A stretch of DNA of 64,000 bases, taken from Platynereis dumerilii (Eukaryota; Annelida; Polychaeta; Phyllodocida; Nereididae). Position numbers and translations under genes: made by a program. The stretch's first letter is position 1. The number at the start of each line of letters is the position of its first letter. Below the pieces are notes generated by a model, which did no database searches, had not been told where the DNA came from, and saw only the letters and a program-made list of their open reading frames with translations. The stretch lies in contig JAPTHN010000011.1 in NCBI GenBank assembly GCA_026936325.1, positions 25,646,501 through 25,710,500 on the forward strand, in the 5' to 3' direction. Shown here one piece after another: positions 12,105 through 27,334 of this stretch.

Positions 12105-12463
12105 GGGGGACCCGGGGCACATTGGGACGCGGGGCACTATGGGACAGTGGTGTTTTCTTGGTTCCTGGCAAGGTATATGATATGGTAGTGCCATCATAAT
12201 TATCTTGTAATTTCACATCCTGATGTTTCTATCGTTTTTATGACAAATTATAGCCATATGCAGAAGTATGTCGAGGAAAAGTTTGTTTTCCTACTACTAA
12301 AGCAAACATGAACGGATTTAATTCAAACCATTCTGAGGACAAACCATGAACAATGAGGCTTTCTCAGTGCTTGTATGAATTTGATATATCGTAACAAACA
12401 GTTATGAATTGCTATCATGATAAACACATTCACTGGTGCCTGAGAAATTAGCATTTTGGTGTA
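12105..12463 (+). mobile_element. Left part of a family-2 TA-flanked transposon, truncated
   Basis: Matches 32730 to about 33087 over its whole length, for example CCTGGCAAGGTATATGATAT and CATGAACAATGAGGCTTTCT. The left TA is at 12103-12104, and duplicate copy D (near 29657) shows the empty site CTTCTCTTGGTAC. The right side stops abruptly where duplication B begins, so it is broken by the rearrangement. Confidence 0.83.
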
Positions 12464-15400
12464 CATTAGATTGCATTTATTGGTCACGATGAAATTCTTT
12501 GAGTTGACACATCATGGAAAATTGAATTAAATATAAATTAAAAGTATAGCATTATGACGTTCTATTTTCAAAAAATAACAAGATATGATTTTAGGTTAAA
12601 GAAACTATCATATTAAGTCAAATCAAATGTGGCCCAGTTTTCTTACTAAAAATCTTTTGAAGGCATATTATTTCTATTCATCAGATTTAAAAAACAACAT
12701 CAAAAGCAAAAGAGTTTATCTGTCCTAAAGGAAAACTATTTTGAAGGACTATCTGGTTTATATTTAAGAGTTTGGGTTACCTTTGTTTTGACAGCTGAGC
12801 GTAGCTATCATATGGAAAGTAACTGGATTCAAGTTCAGAGATAATGCTGATATTGTAGTTGAGAAAAGTGTCGGATCTCTCAAAGTTAACTATTTTTTCT
12901 TCTTATCTCTTAAAAACAACATCATCATATACAGATTAAGTCGTGTACTTCAACATGACTAAGTGCTGTGTGTTTACGAGGGACTTTTTAGGTTTCGTAA
13001 CATTATTATAGATAATGATTCGAAATGCTGTCCTCATCGTTCGACTCGGATAAGCAATTAATTTGCAACAATGCATTTTGAGAAAGGATATAATAGAAGA
13101 CACAGGATTATTCTTCAGACAGATAATTAGAAATATGATCGAAATATGAGCAAACAGTAAGCTTACCACATTTGCTGATTGGCAAGAATTTCTTCGGATG
13201 TTGATGCATGAGCTGCTCTAAGTCATGTGTTATGTTCAAAGTACAATGAATGTAAGGATTCAGTGTAGATTCAGTGTAGATATTCAGGTTGTTGAAGTTC
13301 ATTCAAAGGTCTCAGTAACTTATACCTGGCATTATCTGCATCTTATTAGTCATCCTATTGATAATTATTAGGAGAAGTGGGTTTTGCCTTCGCTGCATGG
13401 TATCCTTGCACACGTGCCTGAAATCTCATAAATTTTGCGAAATTGCCATTGGAGAGCTTTTGCGGAGAACTAACATGCGCTAAAAGGCTTCCTAAACCTA
13501 AAATTGCATATTACAAGATTAAGGCTTGTCATGCAACATCAAGTGTAAGATTATCCAGCATCTATAGCATATATTATAAGAGCTGGATTTCCTCAAACTT
13601 TGAAAGGACTCTGGAGTATGCATGCACCAATGTTGTAGGCTTCAAAACCAAAGATTGCAAAATCAGGCAACACCTTGTTAAGAAACATCCCTAGTAGAAA
13701 TTATTCATTTAAAAACTGGCCAAAACAAATTACGTATATCTATTTCACCAAAACTGAACACAAAGTTCTTTTTTCAAACCCCGAGCTCCAACCCTAATGG
13801 TCACCCCCTAACTTGACTCAAACAAAAATTCGGTTACAATCAGACATTTCGTCATGCATGTCTCTGAATCAGGACTACCTCTGACTCAAGAACATGCTGT
13901 TGCCAGGAAACAAGATAAAGACATCCGATTCTGTGAAGCCTTTCCGTAACCACAGCCCTGCCATCTCAATGCCGTTTTAACTCTATTATAACCCACTTGG
14001 ACAGTGCAAAGATAAGAAGGAAGACGATCAGTGCGCATATAGTGAAGGCTTGCCAATTAGCTTATAAAAAGTACAATAAAAGCAAAGAAGATCCCCAGCT
14101 AGGCACAATCAATACTCATATAAACAATGTATACAACCAGCATATCATATGCACGGGTTTGTGCCATGAGATAAGTGAAATTTGCATGCATTAGGGGAGA
14201 GCGGGGCACAGTGAGACGGCGGGCACAGTGAGACAAAGCCCATAGCGTCTAGCTGGTACTGTTTACAGATCAACCCTCTTTTGTATAGTACAAAAAGTAA
14301 GTAAGTGAGAGTCTGACCTATATCCGGAATGCCTACACAGCATATCGAGAGTGGAATTTCAATATTTAGGTTTTTAGCCAATAAAAGTAAATAATTTTGC
14401 TATATGATTTTTTGTTATAATTCCCAAGAAAAATGGTATAACGCAAATCAATTGCCAGGAATTCAGACCTTGATTATGCGCCTTAGTTTAATAAGATAAT
14501 GAACCACAATACAGGCATCTGGTCCGCAGGATTCAAAAATTTTATGAAGAGAGCTGCGTGGGGCACAGTGAGACAGTTCGAGGCGGGGCACAGTGAGACA
14601 TGGTAAAATACACTCGAAACGACCTGAATGTAAGGCATAGCTTACAATTCACTATTAAAAACAAAATGCCAGCAATAAACTCCTGATTTTAGTGAGTCAT
14701 ATTCAAAGAGGAGCATCAGAATGAATTTTGATTAGTATGTAACAGGTGCGGCAGGTTAAATAAGTCGTGCATGTGTCCTGTGCGATGAAGTTTCGTAACA
14801 TGCTCAAAAATGGACCTAAAAAATCACCTAGCCAGCTGCTATTGTAAGAGTACAGTAGTTTCTGTAGCAACAATTGATGGAACAATCCTGCAGGTCCTGA
14901 GGATCGGCGGTTATGGCAGCAGATGCCCTGTCTCACTGTGCCCCGCCTGCTGTCTCACTGTGCCCCGCCCACGGGGCACAGTGAGACACTTAACGAGCAT
15001 GGGCGTAACTCAAAATTTCTCCAAACCTGTAAAAGGTAGGAACCTGAAACTACTTGACAATATACCCAACGTCATTACCTATAATGTAGACCTGATCTCA
15101 TTTAACTTGTTACTGCCAACATTTTGGAACACTTGAAAATAAAAAAAGTGTCTCACTGTGCCCCGCTCGCCCCTACATATCGCGTCTGTGACATCCTCAA
15201 AGGAAATTTTTGTTTGCAATGAAAGATGAATATAGTTTTTTAGCAGGCGGTGGAGTATATTGTACTTCGTTGTCGAAAAACTGAAGGAAGTTTTGAAACT
15301 CCAAAAAGTAAAGAAAAGTAATGTGGAAAAAGATTATGACATGGAATATATATGAAGATGTCAATTGAGAGAATTTCTTCCAATATAATGATTTAAAGCC

Positions 15401-15795
15401 AAAGCATGATTATATAGAAAGTTATGCGTATTGCAGTAAATTTTAAGCCCTAGATCACAACTAAATGTGTGAGGAAAGGAAAGTCCTGGAAGAACTTCTT
15501 TTCTTATATTATATATAGGAGCAAGAATGTTTTGAAAGATTATTATTTCAGCTTGTTTCAGCTTGTCAGCTTAATCTCAGTACTTAGAGAAACACATCTT
15601 GCAGAAACATCACAGACATAAAGTAACTTTATCAATCCTTATAAAGAAATTATCAAAAGACTGCCTGAGTAATAGATATACATCTGAGGGTTTAATTATC
15701 TTTGGTTCGACAGCTGAATTTCAGAGGAGCAGTCCAGGACAGTCACAAAATACTTGCACTAACAACTCAGCCACCCTTCTGCCATTTCAGATATC
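12463..15795 (+). repeat. Segmental duplication copy B
   Basis: Direct copy of 847-4822, about 11.6 kb away, with many small differences. Its left edge is fused to a truncated transposon at 12463. It contains the 14194-15173 element inserted after duplication. Confidence 0.83.
14194..15173. mobile_element. TA-flanked DNA transposon, non-autonomous, 980 bp (family 1, GGGGCACAGTGAGAC)
   Basis: The left end is GGGGAGAGCGGGGCACAGTG and the right end is its complement with one mismatch, flanked by TA. Duplicate copy A (3889-3899) retains the empty site GCATTACATAT, which proves the boundaries and the TA duplication. The 15-mer GGGGCACAGTGAGAC recurs inside in both orientations (around 14220, 14560, 14585, 14930, 14950 and 14972). 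No transposase ORF is recognised and the superfamily is unresolved. Confidence 0.87.
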
Positions 15796-15884
15796 AGCAT
15801 TTTTAGCAATTTGTGTCTTTTCATGTTCAAATATCTGATGTTATAACAGATATATGCATGAAAACCATGTGTTTCTCTTTTTAC

Positions 15885-18700
<2,816 letters not shown>

Positions 18701-18728
18701 AATCTAATACACCCAGAGAATCATGAGA

Positions 18729-18825
18729 ATGGATGGATGATTGGGGCTTTACATCCTGTACTTTATAATGCACTTGGTATTCTAATTAGGACAGGAGGAG
18801 GACATAGCAATGAGGTGACCCTTTT
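18729..18825 (-). mobile_element. 5'-truncated SINE-B
   Basis: GATGATTGGGGCTTTACATC and the block TAATTAGGACAGGAGGAGGA match SINE-B; the tRNA head is missing. It abuts the GATA array on the left. Confidence 0.75.
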
Positions 18826-19130
18826 ATTTCATTGCAACATCTCTTTTCGGTACCTTGACTCGGTTGAATGCTAAGGCTGGGAATTTCTCAAAATTAAATA
18901 CAATAAAACTTCATATAAAATAGAGAAATTGACGTTTCATTCATCTAAAAACACTTTCCCTCAGCCAGAAAGAGTGAGGAAGCTTGAGAGAGTTGGGCCA
19001 AGTTTTACGTTCTTGCACCTCCAGCTGACCATTATGATTATACAAACATGCTTGATACATTGATTGCATCTAGAAATAGTTGAGAACAGATCTGTAGGGG
19101 GTCATTGATATATATATGTGCATGAACATA

Positions 19131-20716
19131 CAGTGAGGAAAATAAGTATTTGACCCCCTACCATATTTTCTGGTTTGGGCACTTGCACTTGCTCTAAAAA
19201 TCTGAAATTTCTCAGGTAGATCTGGTCTAACATTAGAAGACAGGTAATGCACAAAAATTAAGTGAAAGAAGCATTATGTAATATATTTGCATAAGAATCC
19301 CAATAGTCTTCGGAAATAAGTATTTGACCCCTTTGTTTGCTAAGGGTTTATCACCGGACTTTCACAAAACGAACACTTGGAAAAATATTATAACTGAAAT
19401 TTATTGCAATCAAAACCTATTTCAATTGTTTTCCCCAATTTCATTTAGCTTTTTATGCCCTGAATTGCACCTCAAAATTTTTTTTTTGCAATTTCTTCAT
19501 TTTGAAGATGCAGAGTTGAAAAAAAAAATCCAAAAACACAAGAGACTTGAATTTTGATTGTCACTAGTCTGGTTTTGGTACACAGACCCTATATAATGAT
19601 CTAGGGGTCAGCATTTTAAATAATTGATGCCAGTATGTGTAAGTAAACAAAGGAAGTTATCACCACTGGAACATGCTGATCTGCTGTACCACGATAATGT
19701 CACCTACACCGGTGTCTGTGAGATCGAAAATCATTTTAGAAAGTCTTTAGACTGCCCAATGATGATTTAGCAAAGGCTGTGAAATCAGTTTGCAACTCTG
19801 CCAGCAAGAGGTAATGACCAGTACAATATGTCGCAGTAGGCTGAGGTGATGCAGTGCTGTCATATGCCTCTTTTGAAGAAGAATCATGCCAAAGCTGGTT
19901 TTGAATTACACCATTCATCAGCAAAATTCTTCCACATGATCAATTGTCAGTTCTAAGCAAGCTTTGGCATGATTTTTCTGCAACAGGGGCACTATGGCCG
20001 CACTGCATTATCCTGGCCTACTGCGACATATTGTACTAGTCATTACGTCATATTAGTAGAGGTGCAAACTGCTCTCAGAGCTTTTGCTGAATCATTGTTG
20101 GTTAGTCTAGGACATTCTAAAATGGTTCTTGCTTTCATGGACACCTGTATAGGTGAGATTGGCGTGGCACTGCAGATCAGCATGTTCCAGTGCTTATTTC
20201 TTCTTTTGTATACCTGCACACAATGGCATCAATTATTGAAATGTTGACTCCTAGATCATTACATCTACCAAGACCAGAATAGTAACAGTCAAAAATCAAG
20301 TCTCTTGTGTGTTGGGATCTTTTTTGTTTCAACTCTGCATCTTCAAAATGAAGAAATTGCAAAAATAATTTACGAGGTACAATTGAGGGCATAAAAAGCT
20401 AAATGAAATTGGGGAAAACAATTGAAATAGGTTTTGATTGCAATAAATTTCAGTTATAATATTTTTCCAAGTGTTCGTTTTGTGAAAGTTCGGTAATAAA
20501 CCCTTAGTAAACAAAGGGGTCTAATACTTATTTCCGAAGACTATTGGGATTCTTATGTAAATGTATTACATAATGCTTCTTTCATTTAATTTTTTTGCAT
20601 AACCTGTCTTCTAACGTTAGACCAGATCTTCCTGAGAAATTTCAGATTTTTAGAGCAAGCGCAAGTGCCCAAACCAGAAAATATGGTAGGGGGTCAAATA
20701 CTTATTTTCCTCACTG
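19131..20716. mobile_element. Foldback Tc1-type element, 1586 bp, palindromic almost to the centre
   Basis: The termini read CAGTGAGGAAAATAAGTATT and its complement, flanked by TA. The left arm (19131 to about 19895) can be followed in the complement of the right arm (about 19965 to 20716) with scattered mismatches, leaving a loop of some 60-70 bp. Short ORFs in the arms (for example 19736-19924) mirror each other and do not look like a DDE transposase. Confidence 0.87.
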
Positions 20717-21119
20717 TAAGAGGAATTATAGATGAACCCATGATAGATCTATCTATCTATCTATCTCTCACCCTCTCTATCTCTTCATCCCAAGGGGGGC
20801 ATGCGATACTCCGGAGACACCAACTATACTTTTTCTATATCTCTCACTAACTAGGTCTTGAACACACACACATCATGGGTTCGTCTATAAATCCTCTTAT
20901 AGCTTCTTTTACCTGCTCTGCTGATCTACACTATCTGGTGTATTGTATTGACTGTTATTTTTATTCCTATGACAGTTTAGCTGGAGATGGCAAGTTCATA
21001 TGGGGGAGCATAGGTTCAATATGACTCACTATTAATTAGTAAGTCACTATAATTATATATGACTGTCAATCCTTAACTGATAATCAGGCATCCCTTACTG
21101 TTGTTCAGTCTTTTACTTA

Positions 21120-22690
21120 CTATTTGTTAGCCACTAAATATGTTATTTAGTCACAAACTGTTAGTAAGTCAAAAACTGTTAGTCAGTCAAAAACTGTTAG
21201 TTAGTCAAAAACTGTTAGCTAGTAAAAAGTGTTAGTTAGTGAAAAAGTGTGAGTTAGTACTGTTAGTCAGTCAAAAACTGTTTGTCAAAAACTGTTTGTA
21301 GTAAAAAAAAAACTGTTAGTCAAAAACTGTTAGTTAGTCAAAAACTATTTGTAGTCAAAACTGTTAGTAGTCAAAAATGGTTAATTAGTCAAAACTGTTA
21401 GTTAGTCAAAACTGTTAGTTAGTCAAAAACTGTTAGTTAGTGAAAAGGGGGAGTTAGTCAAAACTGTTAGTAGTCAAAACTGTTAGTCAGTCAAAACTGT
21501 TAGTCAGTCAAAACTGTTAGTCAGTCAAAAACTGTTAGTCAGTTAAAAACTGTTAGTCAAACTGTTTGTAGTAAAAAAAACTGTTATTCTATCAAAAACT
21601 GTTAGTTAGTCAAAAACTGCCAGTTAGTCAAAACTATTTGTAGTTCAAACTGTTAGTAGTCAGAAATGGTTAGTAAGTCAAAACTGTTAGTTAGTCAAAA
21701 CTGTTAGCTAGTCAAAAACTATTAGTTAGTCAAAACTGTTAGTTAGTCAAAAACTGTTAGTTAGTCAAAAACTGTTAGTTAGTGAAAAGGGGGAGTTAGT
21801 CAAAACTGTTAGTAGTCAAAACTGTTAGTAGTCAAAACTGTTAGTCAGTCAAAACTGTTAATTTGTCAAAAACTGTTAGTTAGTCAAAAACTGTTAGTTA
21901 GTCAAAAACTGTTAGTTAGTCAAAAACTGTTAGTTAGTCAAAAACTGTTAGTTAGTGAAAGGGGGAGTTAGTCAAAACTGTTAGTAGTCAAAACTGTTAG
22001 TAGTCAAAACTGTTAGTCAGTCAAAACTGTTAATTTGTAAAAACTGTTAGTCAAAATCTGTTAGTTAGTCAAAAGCTGTTTGTAGTAAAAAAAAACTGTT
22101 ATTCAGTCAAAACTGTTAGTCAGTCAAAACTGTTAATTTGTCAAAAACTGTTATTCAGTCAAAAACTGTTAGTTAGTCAAAAACTGTTAGTTAGTCAAAA
22201 ACTGTTAGTTAGTCAAAAACTGTTAGTTAGTCAAAAACTATTTGTAGTCAAAACTGTTTGTAGTAAAAAATGGTTAGTTAGTCAAAACTGTTGGTTAGTC
22301 AAAAACTGTCAGATAGTGACAAACTGTTAATTAGTCACTAATTGTCACTAACTGTTAGTCAGTCACTAACTGTTAGTCAGTCACTAACTGTTAGTCAGTC
22401 ACTAACTGTTAGTCAGTCACTAACTGTTAGTCAGTCACTAACTGTTAGTTAGTCATGTAAGTCAGCTAGTCCTTAACTGTTAGGAAACTGTATGTTACTA
22501 ACTGCTAGTCCCTGACTGTTAGTCATTTTGTCCCTAACTGTTGTTCATCAGTTGGTCACTACTGTTAGTAAGTCAATGTTGTTAGTCACTTACTGTTAGT
22601 AAGCACTAACTGTTGTTGATTCACTAACTGTTTGTTAGTCTTGAACTGCCAGTTAGTCACTAACTGTAAGTCACTAACAGTCTGATAATC
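21120..22690 (+). repeat. 18-bp minisatellite (GTCAAAAACTGTTAGTTA)
   Basis: About 1.5 kb of degenerate 14-18-bp units on the theme AGTCAAAAACTGTTAGTT. A more homogeneous block near 22340-22450 uses AGTCACTAACTGTTAGTC. GTAGTAAAAAAAACT variants recur, implying a longer composite period. Confidence 0.9.
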
Positions 22691-22915
22691 ACCCCAAGGA
22701 TGTGCCACCCAAATTGGACCTATAAATAGAACAAACTGCTCTCATTACTATTCACCCCCAATTGTTACAACTCACCCCCAATTATTTCAGGTCCTGCAAC
22801 AATTGTATCTGCACCAATTGGTCGATTAATGAGTGGCAGGTGTACTTTTACATCAATGCAACAATATTAAGTATTTGTGATCATAAGATATTTTGTAATG
22901 CTCTAGCTGACATTA
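22691..22915. other. Unclassified spacer
   Basis: Contains two short CACCCCCAATT repeats but no ORF or element signature I recognise. Confidence 0.5.
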
Positions 22916-24441
22916 CTAAATGGTGGGGACCAAACCGGTTGACACTTTTCCGTATGGGGCAATCAGTATAGTATGCTGGCTGCATAGCCAATACTGTACT
23001 ATAACAAATCTTGTCCTAAAGTTCAAGAAGCCAGCATACAAATCTTCTATCCATTTCAAAAGATCACCATTAATACCATAGGCTTTGACTTTTTTTAAGA
23101 GTCTTTGATGGGGGACTTTATCAAAGGCCTTAGCGAAATCGAGGTACACACAGTCAACGGGGAACCTTTGTCGATTAAGTCCGTCCAGATCTCCATGATC
23201 TCGAGTAGTTGTGTTGTACAGGATCGACCTGTCGTGAAGCCGTGTTGGTCTTTATGTAAGAGATTATAGGATTCAAGAAAGAGGACTAATTGGTCTCCTA
23301 TGATTCTCTCTAGGAGTTTTCCACAGACTGAGGTGAGACTTACAGGCCGATAATTACAAAATAGATTTTTTTTCCCTTTTTTATGGATGGGTTTGATGTG
23401 GGCAGTTTTCCATATCGATGGTAGGGCCCCCTTATCCAGGCTGAGTTTGAATATTTTAAATAAGGGGTAGGATATACTTTCCCTCAGCTCAAATAAAATC
23501 CGGGAATGAATTTCATCAGGACCCGCGGACTTAGAGATATTAACTTTTTTAAGTTCGCTAAGTACTCGACCCTGCGTCAGTCTGATGTGGTCAAGGCTCT
23601 GTGGTCCCACTTTTGGGTGGAGATTTGGTATGTCCTGTAAATTTTCATCAGTGAACACCTCACTAAAATATTTATTGAACTGATTTGCCTTGTCGTAGTC
23701 AGTGCTGTAGCTGTTTCCGTCGGTGTCTTGCATATCAGGGAAGTCATTTATTTTATTTCTTTTACAATTGATATAATTCCAAAATTTTTTTGGGTTGTTT
23801 TTCATTTCTATAGCCAAACTTAGCTCGTATTCCGATTTCCTATTTTTTATAAGTCGGTTGGTTTTATTACGAATACATGTGAAATTTGTCCAGGTTTCGT
23901 CAGTCTTGTTACGTCTGTAGTCTTTCCATGCTTTGTTTTTCAGTCTCAGTGCCTCCTTGACTTCTGTATTAACCCAAGGTTGCTTATTTTTAGACTGTCT
24001 GTTAGATCTCATTGGGATGTGTTTATGTATTAAGTCATTTAATATCTTTTGAAATACTTCCCATGATAGATCTACAGTCTTGTCCTTTAGAAAAGAGTCC
24101 CAGTCAACCTTGTTCAGTTCTCTTGACAACTTATCATATTCACCTTTTGAGTAACAATATGAGTCCAGCGGGGAAAGCAGCTTCAAACGGCGATTGTGTA
24201 GGGCAAACAGCATGTTTCTGCACAGTTCTCTGATGCCGGTTGGCAAATGATGTCCAATGGGATCCAGGATGTAGTAAATGAGAATTTCTGGGTCTATTTC
24301 CTTTCTGGCTGTCCCGGTATAGGATAAGAGTCTGGAGATATATGGTATCCTGGCACAAAGTGTTTTTCGTCTTCTTCTCCTTTTTGCGATTTGCCCATTC
24401 CTGCAATTATCGCCCACTTTTGATATTAAAATGCGGGGCAC
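22916..24441 (-). mobile_element. CR1/Jockey-superclade LINE fragment with partial reverse transcriptase
   Basis: The minus strand encodes about 450 aa: the linker after the endonuclease (NPKKFWNYINCKRNKI), then RT blocks with SAGPDEIHSRIL, KPIHKKGKKNLFCNYRPVSL and DQHGFTTGRSC. After a frameshift near 23150 it continues as VYLDFAKAFDKVPHQRLL, RT motif A with its first catalytic Asp. Similarity fades after LLKWIEDLYAG, so the FADD block and C-terminus are missing, as is the endonuclease. It is a dead, doubly truncated non-LTR retrotransposon. Clade placement is from motif style only. Confidence 0.85.
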
Positions 24442-25999
24442 AGTAGCGGAAATCCGAAAATGCGGGATTCGTTTTTTTTTTTGCGATTTGCGTGAATTCT
24501 AGCAAAGATACAAACTTGATTTTTTAGCATTAAATTCGGCTTGAAAATAACAAGAGGTCAGTTTCACCGCCGTAGCTTGAATAGAACATTTTCTCAAATT
24601 TTTCAAATTAGTGTCATAACTGTAGCAGAAAATCTCCTAAAATTGGAATAAGAATATAAATTCTGTACAAAATTCAAATTTGACTGATTGACTGATTGAA
24701 AACTCCGTGTATTAAAGTTTAATGCATCCATCTTTATTACTTTGTTTGAATAAGTTTGCATTTTTGAATCTGTGTTGGCCTATACTCATGTACAATTGTG
24801 AAGGTTAGACATCCAGGTAGAATCCAATAATTGAATAATATAAGTCACTTACACTGGACAATAGGTTGAAAGTCTGACAGTTTCAGGGACTATCCAGTCC
24901 CCTTCCTCAGAGTTGAATGACAGTTCTATGATCCCTTTTTGAGTCTGATTGCTCATCCCCTACACATGACCACCTAGCTTGGATTCTTATTTAAGCAGTT
25001 AAGGGAATTTGAACAAAATTGCACAGAATGAGACTATTAATTTTCAATTTCACTTTAACGAATATTTAGGCCTAAACATTTTACAAGCTATGAACTTGTA
25101 ATCTAGCTGAATGCACAAGTCCCTCCAAGACGCAACTGTTGCTGCAAACATTACGCTTCTGTCATTATTAGAAGTTCAAATAAAACCCCAGCCTAACTCA
25201 CTTGTTTCTATTTAAAAAATCGGCAGATCCCGCGTCCCGCAACCGTGTTCCGCATTTTCCAGAAAAGACTGAATGGGCGATATTTCGGGAATAGGCTAAA
25301 ATATTGGCAATTTGTGAATGTGCTAAGTGGTCCAAAAAGACATGTACTGAGCGATAATTGTAGAAATGGGCATAGTCTTTTTTATGTCCTGATAAAATCA
25401 AACAACTTTTGTTTGTTCGCTTTACTTATGATGAAACTACAGCCACTTTTATGGAAGGCGTAAAACTGGTCCATTCATTAACATTACGTTTCTGTACACT
25501 TTCCAGAGTGGCGTCTGTAATTTTGTCTGTACTTTGGGAAAAGAACGAAAGTTTGTTGACTTTATCAGGACACGTACTCAGGTGAATGAAAACTCTCCTT
25601 TCACTGTTTTATGATGCTTCAAATAGGAGTCTCTTAGACAAAACCAGGCAAAAACACAATTTTTGCACTATAACTGGGTGTTAAGTCTATTCATACTCCA
25701 TTAGAAGGATGAAAATGTGTCAGACACATATTTTCTTAGTTGTTTTTAGTTGACCTTTTATTTATTAACAATTTTGGCTCATTGAATCACCATTATTACC
25801 TCTTAAGTTGAAATTTTAAAAAATTATTAAACAAGAACCCGCGGGTTGCATAATGCAGGTGGAATTTTCTACTGTAGGGTTGCGTTTGACACAATATTTT
25901 CAAAACTTGGATTTTCATATGCATATGAGTTCTGAAACTTCAGGCCTTGGTAAAAAACAACTGTTTCTGGTCTTATTTTTCAGCTGTCAGAAGGGCGTC
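24442..25999. other. Unclassified sequence beside the LINE
   Basis: GCCCATTCCTGCAATTATCG (24393-24412, inside the LINE frame) recurs inverted near 25350-25370, so a small inverted duplication spans this stretch. GCGGAAATCCGAAAATGCGG near 24435 and CCGCGTCCCGCAACCG near 25230 are locally GC-rich. No gene. Confidence 0.45.
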
Positions 26000-26860
26000 A
26001 TTTTGTTAATATCAATAAATGAGAATAGCCTGTCTCTTAATACCCTATACACATCCCATAATGCTCATACACGCCATTGCAGATGTTCGCCATCAGTGAA
26101 AATCTGAAAATGACATTCAGATGGCAAGATCAAGGTGCTCCGTCCAATCCACAAACTCATCTATGAAAACAATCTGTAACCAGCACTGAACATGTTTGTA
26201 AGCAAAAACAGGTATATAGAATGTCTGAAATACATCTTAAATGAATTTTTTTTTTTTTTATTACACATAAGGAAAACTGGAAAAAAGAAATCTTACTTTT
26301 TCCGGACCATCATAAAAACACTTTTGTAATTTTGGCTATAAATGAGAACATCTGTCTTTGAATACCCTATTTATAATCCAAAATGCTCTTAAACACCACT
26401 GTAGATGTTCTCCATATGTGAAAATGTGACTTTCCAATAAGAAAATGCTATTTAGATGGCAAGATCATGAAGTTCGTCCCAATCCACAAAACCCATTTTT
26501 CTACAGAAACAATCTGTCAACAGGCCTAGAGCAATAACCACTGGATTTTTTAAAGCGAAAATTAGTATATAGATTGCCTGATATATATTCCAAATACGTT
26601 TTTCTTGATTCTTAGATTTGGGGATTAGAAAAAATTACATATATATAACTTTTTTGATCGGCAGAAATGCATCATTTTACCCCATATTGTCACAAATATG
26701 ATTTTCTTTATTAAAATAACCCATACATAATCCAAAATGCTTCTGAGCACAAAACTAGGGGTTCTCCACTAACGGAAAATCTGATTTCAAACACGAAAAT
26801 TCACTATTTGATAGCAATATCGGGGTGCATGTTCCAATCCACAAAACCCATTATATGGTA
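26000..26860 (+). repeat. Diverged tandem repeat, period about 340 bp
   Basis: Landmarks AATGCTC/TT, GTTCTCCA, GATGGCAAGATCA and CCAATCCACAAA recur near 26060-26150, 26380-26500 and 26720-26850. The copies are strongly diverged. No coding potential is seen. Confidence 0.65.
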
Positions 26861-27334
26861 AGTGACTGGTATAATGCAGTTGCGCATGCGCACCTGCATT
26901 AAAAATGTGTTTTTTCCTGTTTCATGACTAATTGCCTTTAAATCACATGAAACATGTTTGAATAATTTGTCTAAAATAAAATTGAACAATTTAGCCACCT
27001 TTCCGTTAATGCGCAATGCCATTTAGGGCCTTTGTGGATGTAAGCAAGCATCAGACGTAATTTAGACCACCTGAATTTTTGTTTATCACACATATTCAAG
27101 GAAGTGATAAAAATAGATCAAGTTTTCTCTCTTGTAGAACTTCCCTGATACATAGGCAAGAAAATCCATGCAGACATTTTTCAGCTGAGCACCTATTTTC
27201 CCTAATATTGCCAAAAAATTGACGTGGCCTAAACTTTTGTCCGCTACTGTATATATATATATAGGATTTTATTTGACATCAAAAATATCATATAGATACA
27301 TGTGTCATTTTCACAGTGCAACAGTCCATTTTGA

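Noticed and set aside
24437-27249. Possible element between CAGTAGCGGAAAT (24441) and TCCGCTACTG (27249)
   Set aside because: The shared inverted word is about 10 bp and the left side lacks a TA flank. Too weak to delimit an element, although the right end looks mariner-like.
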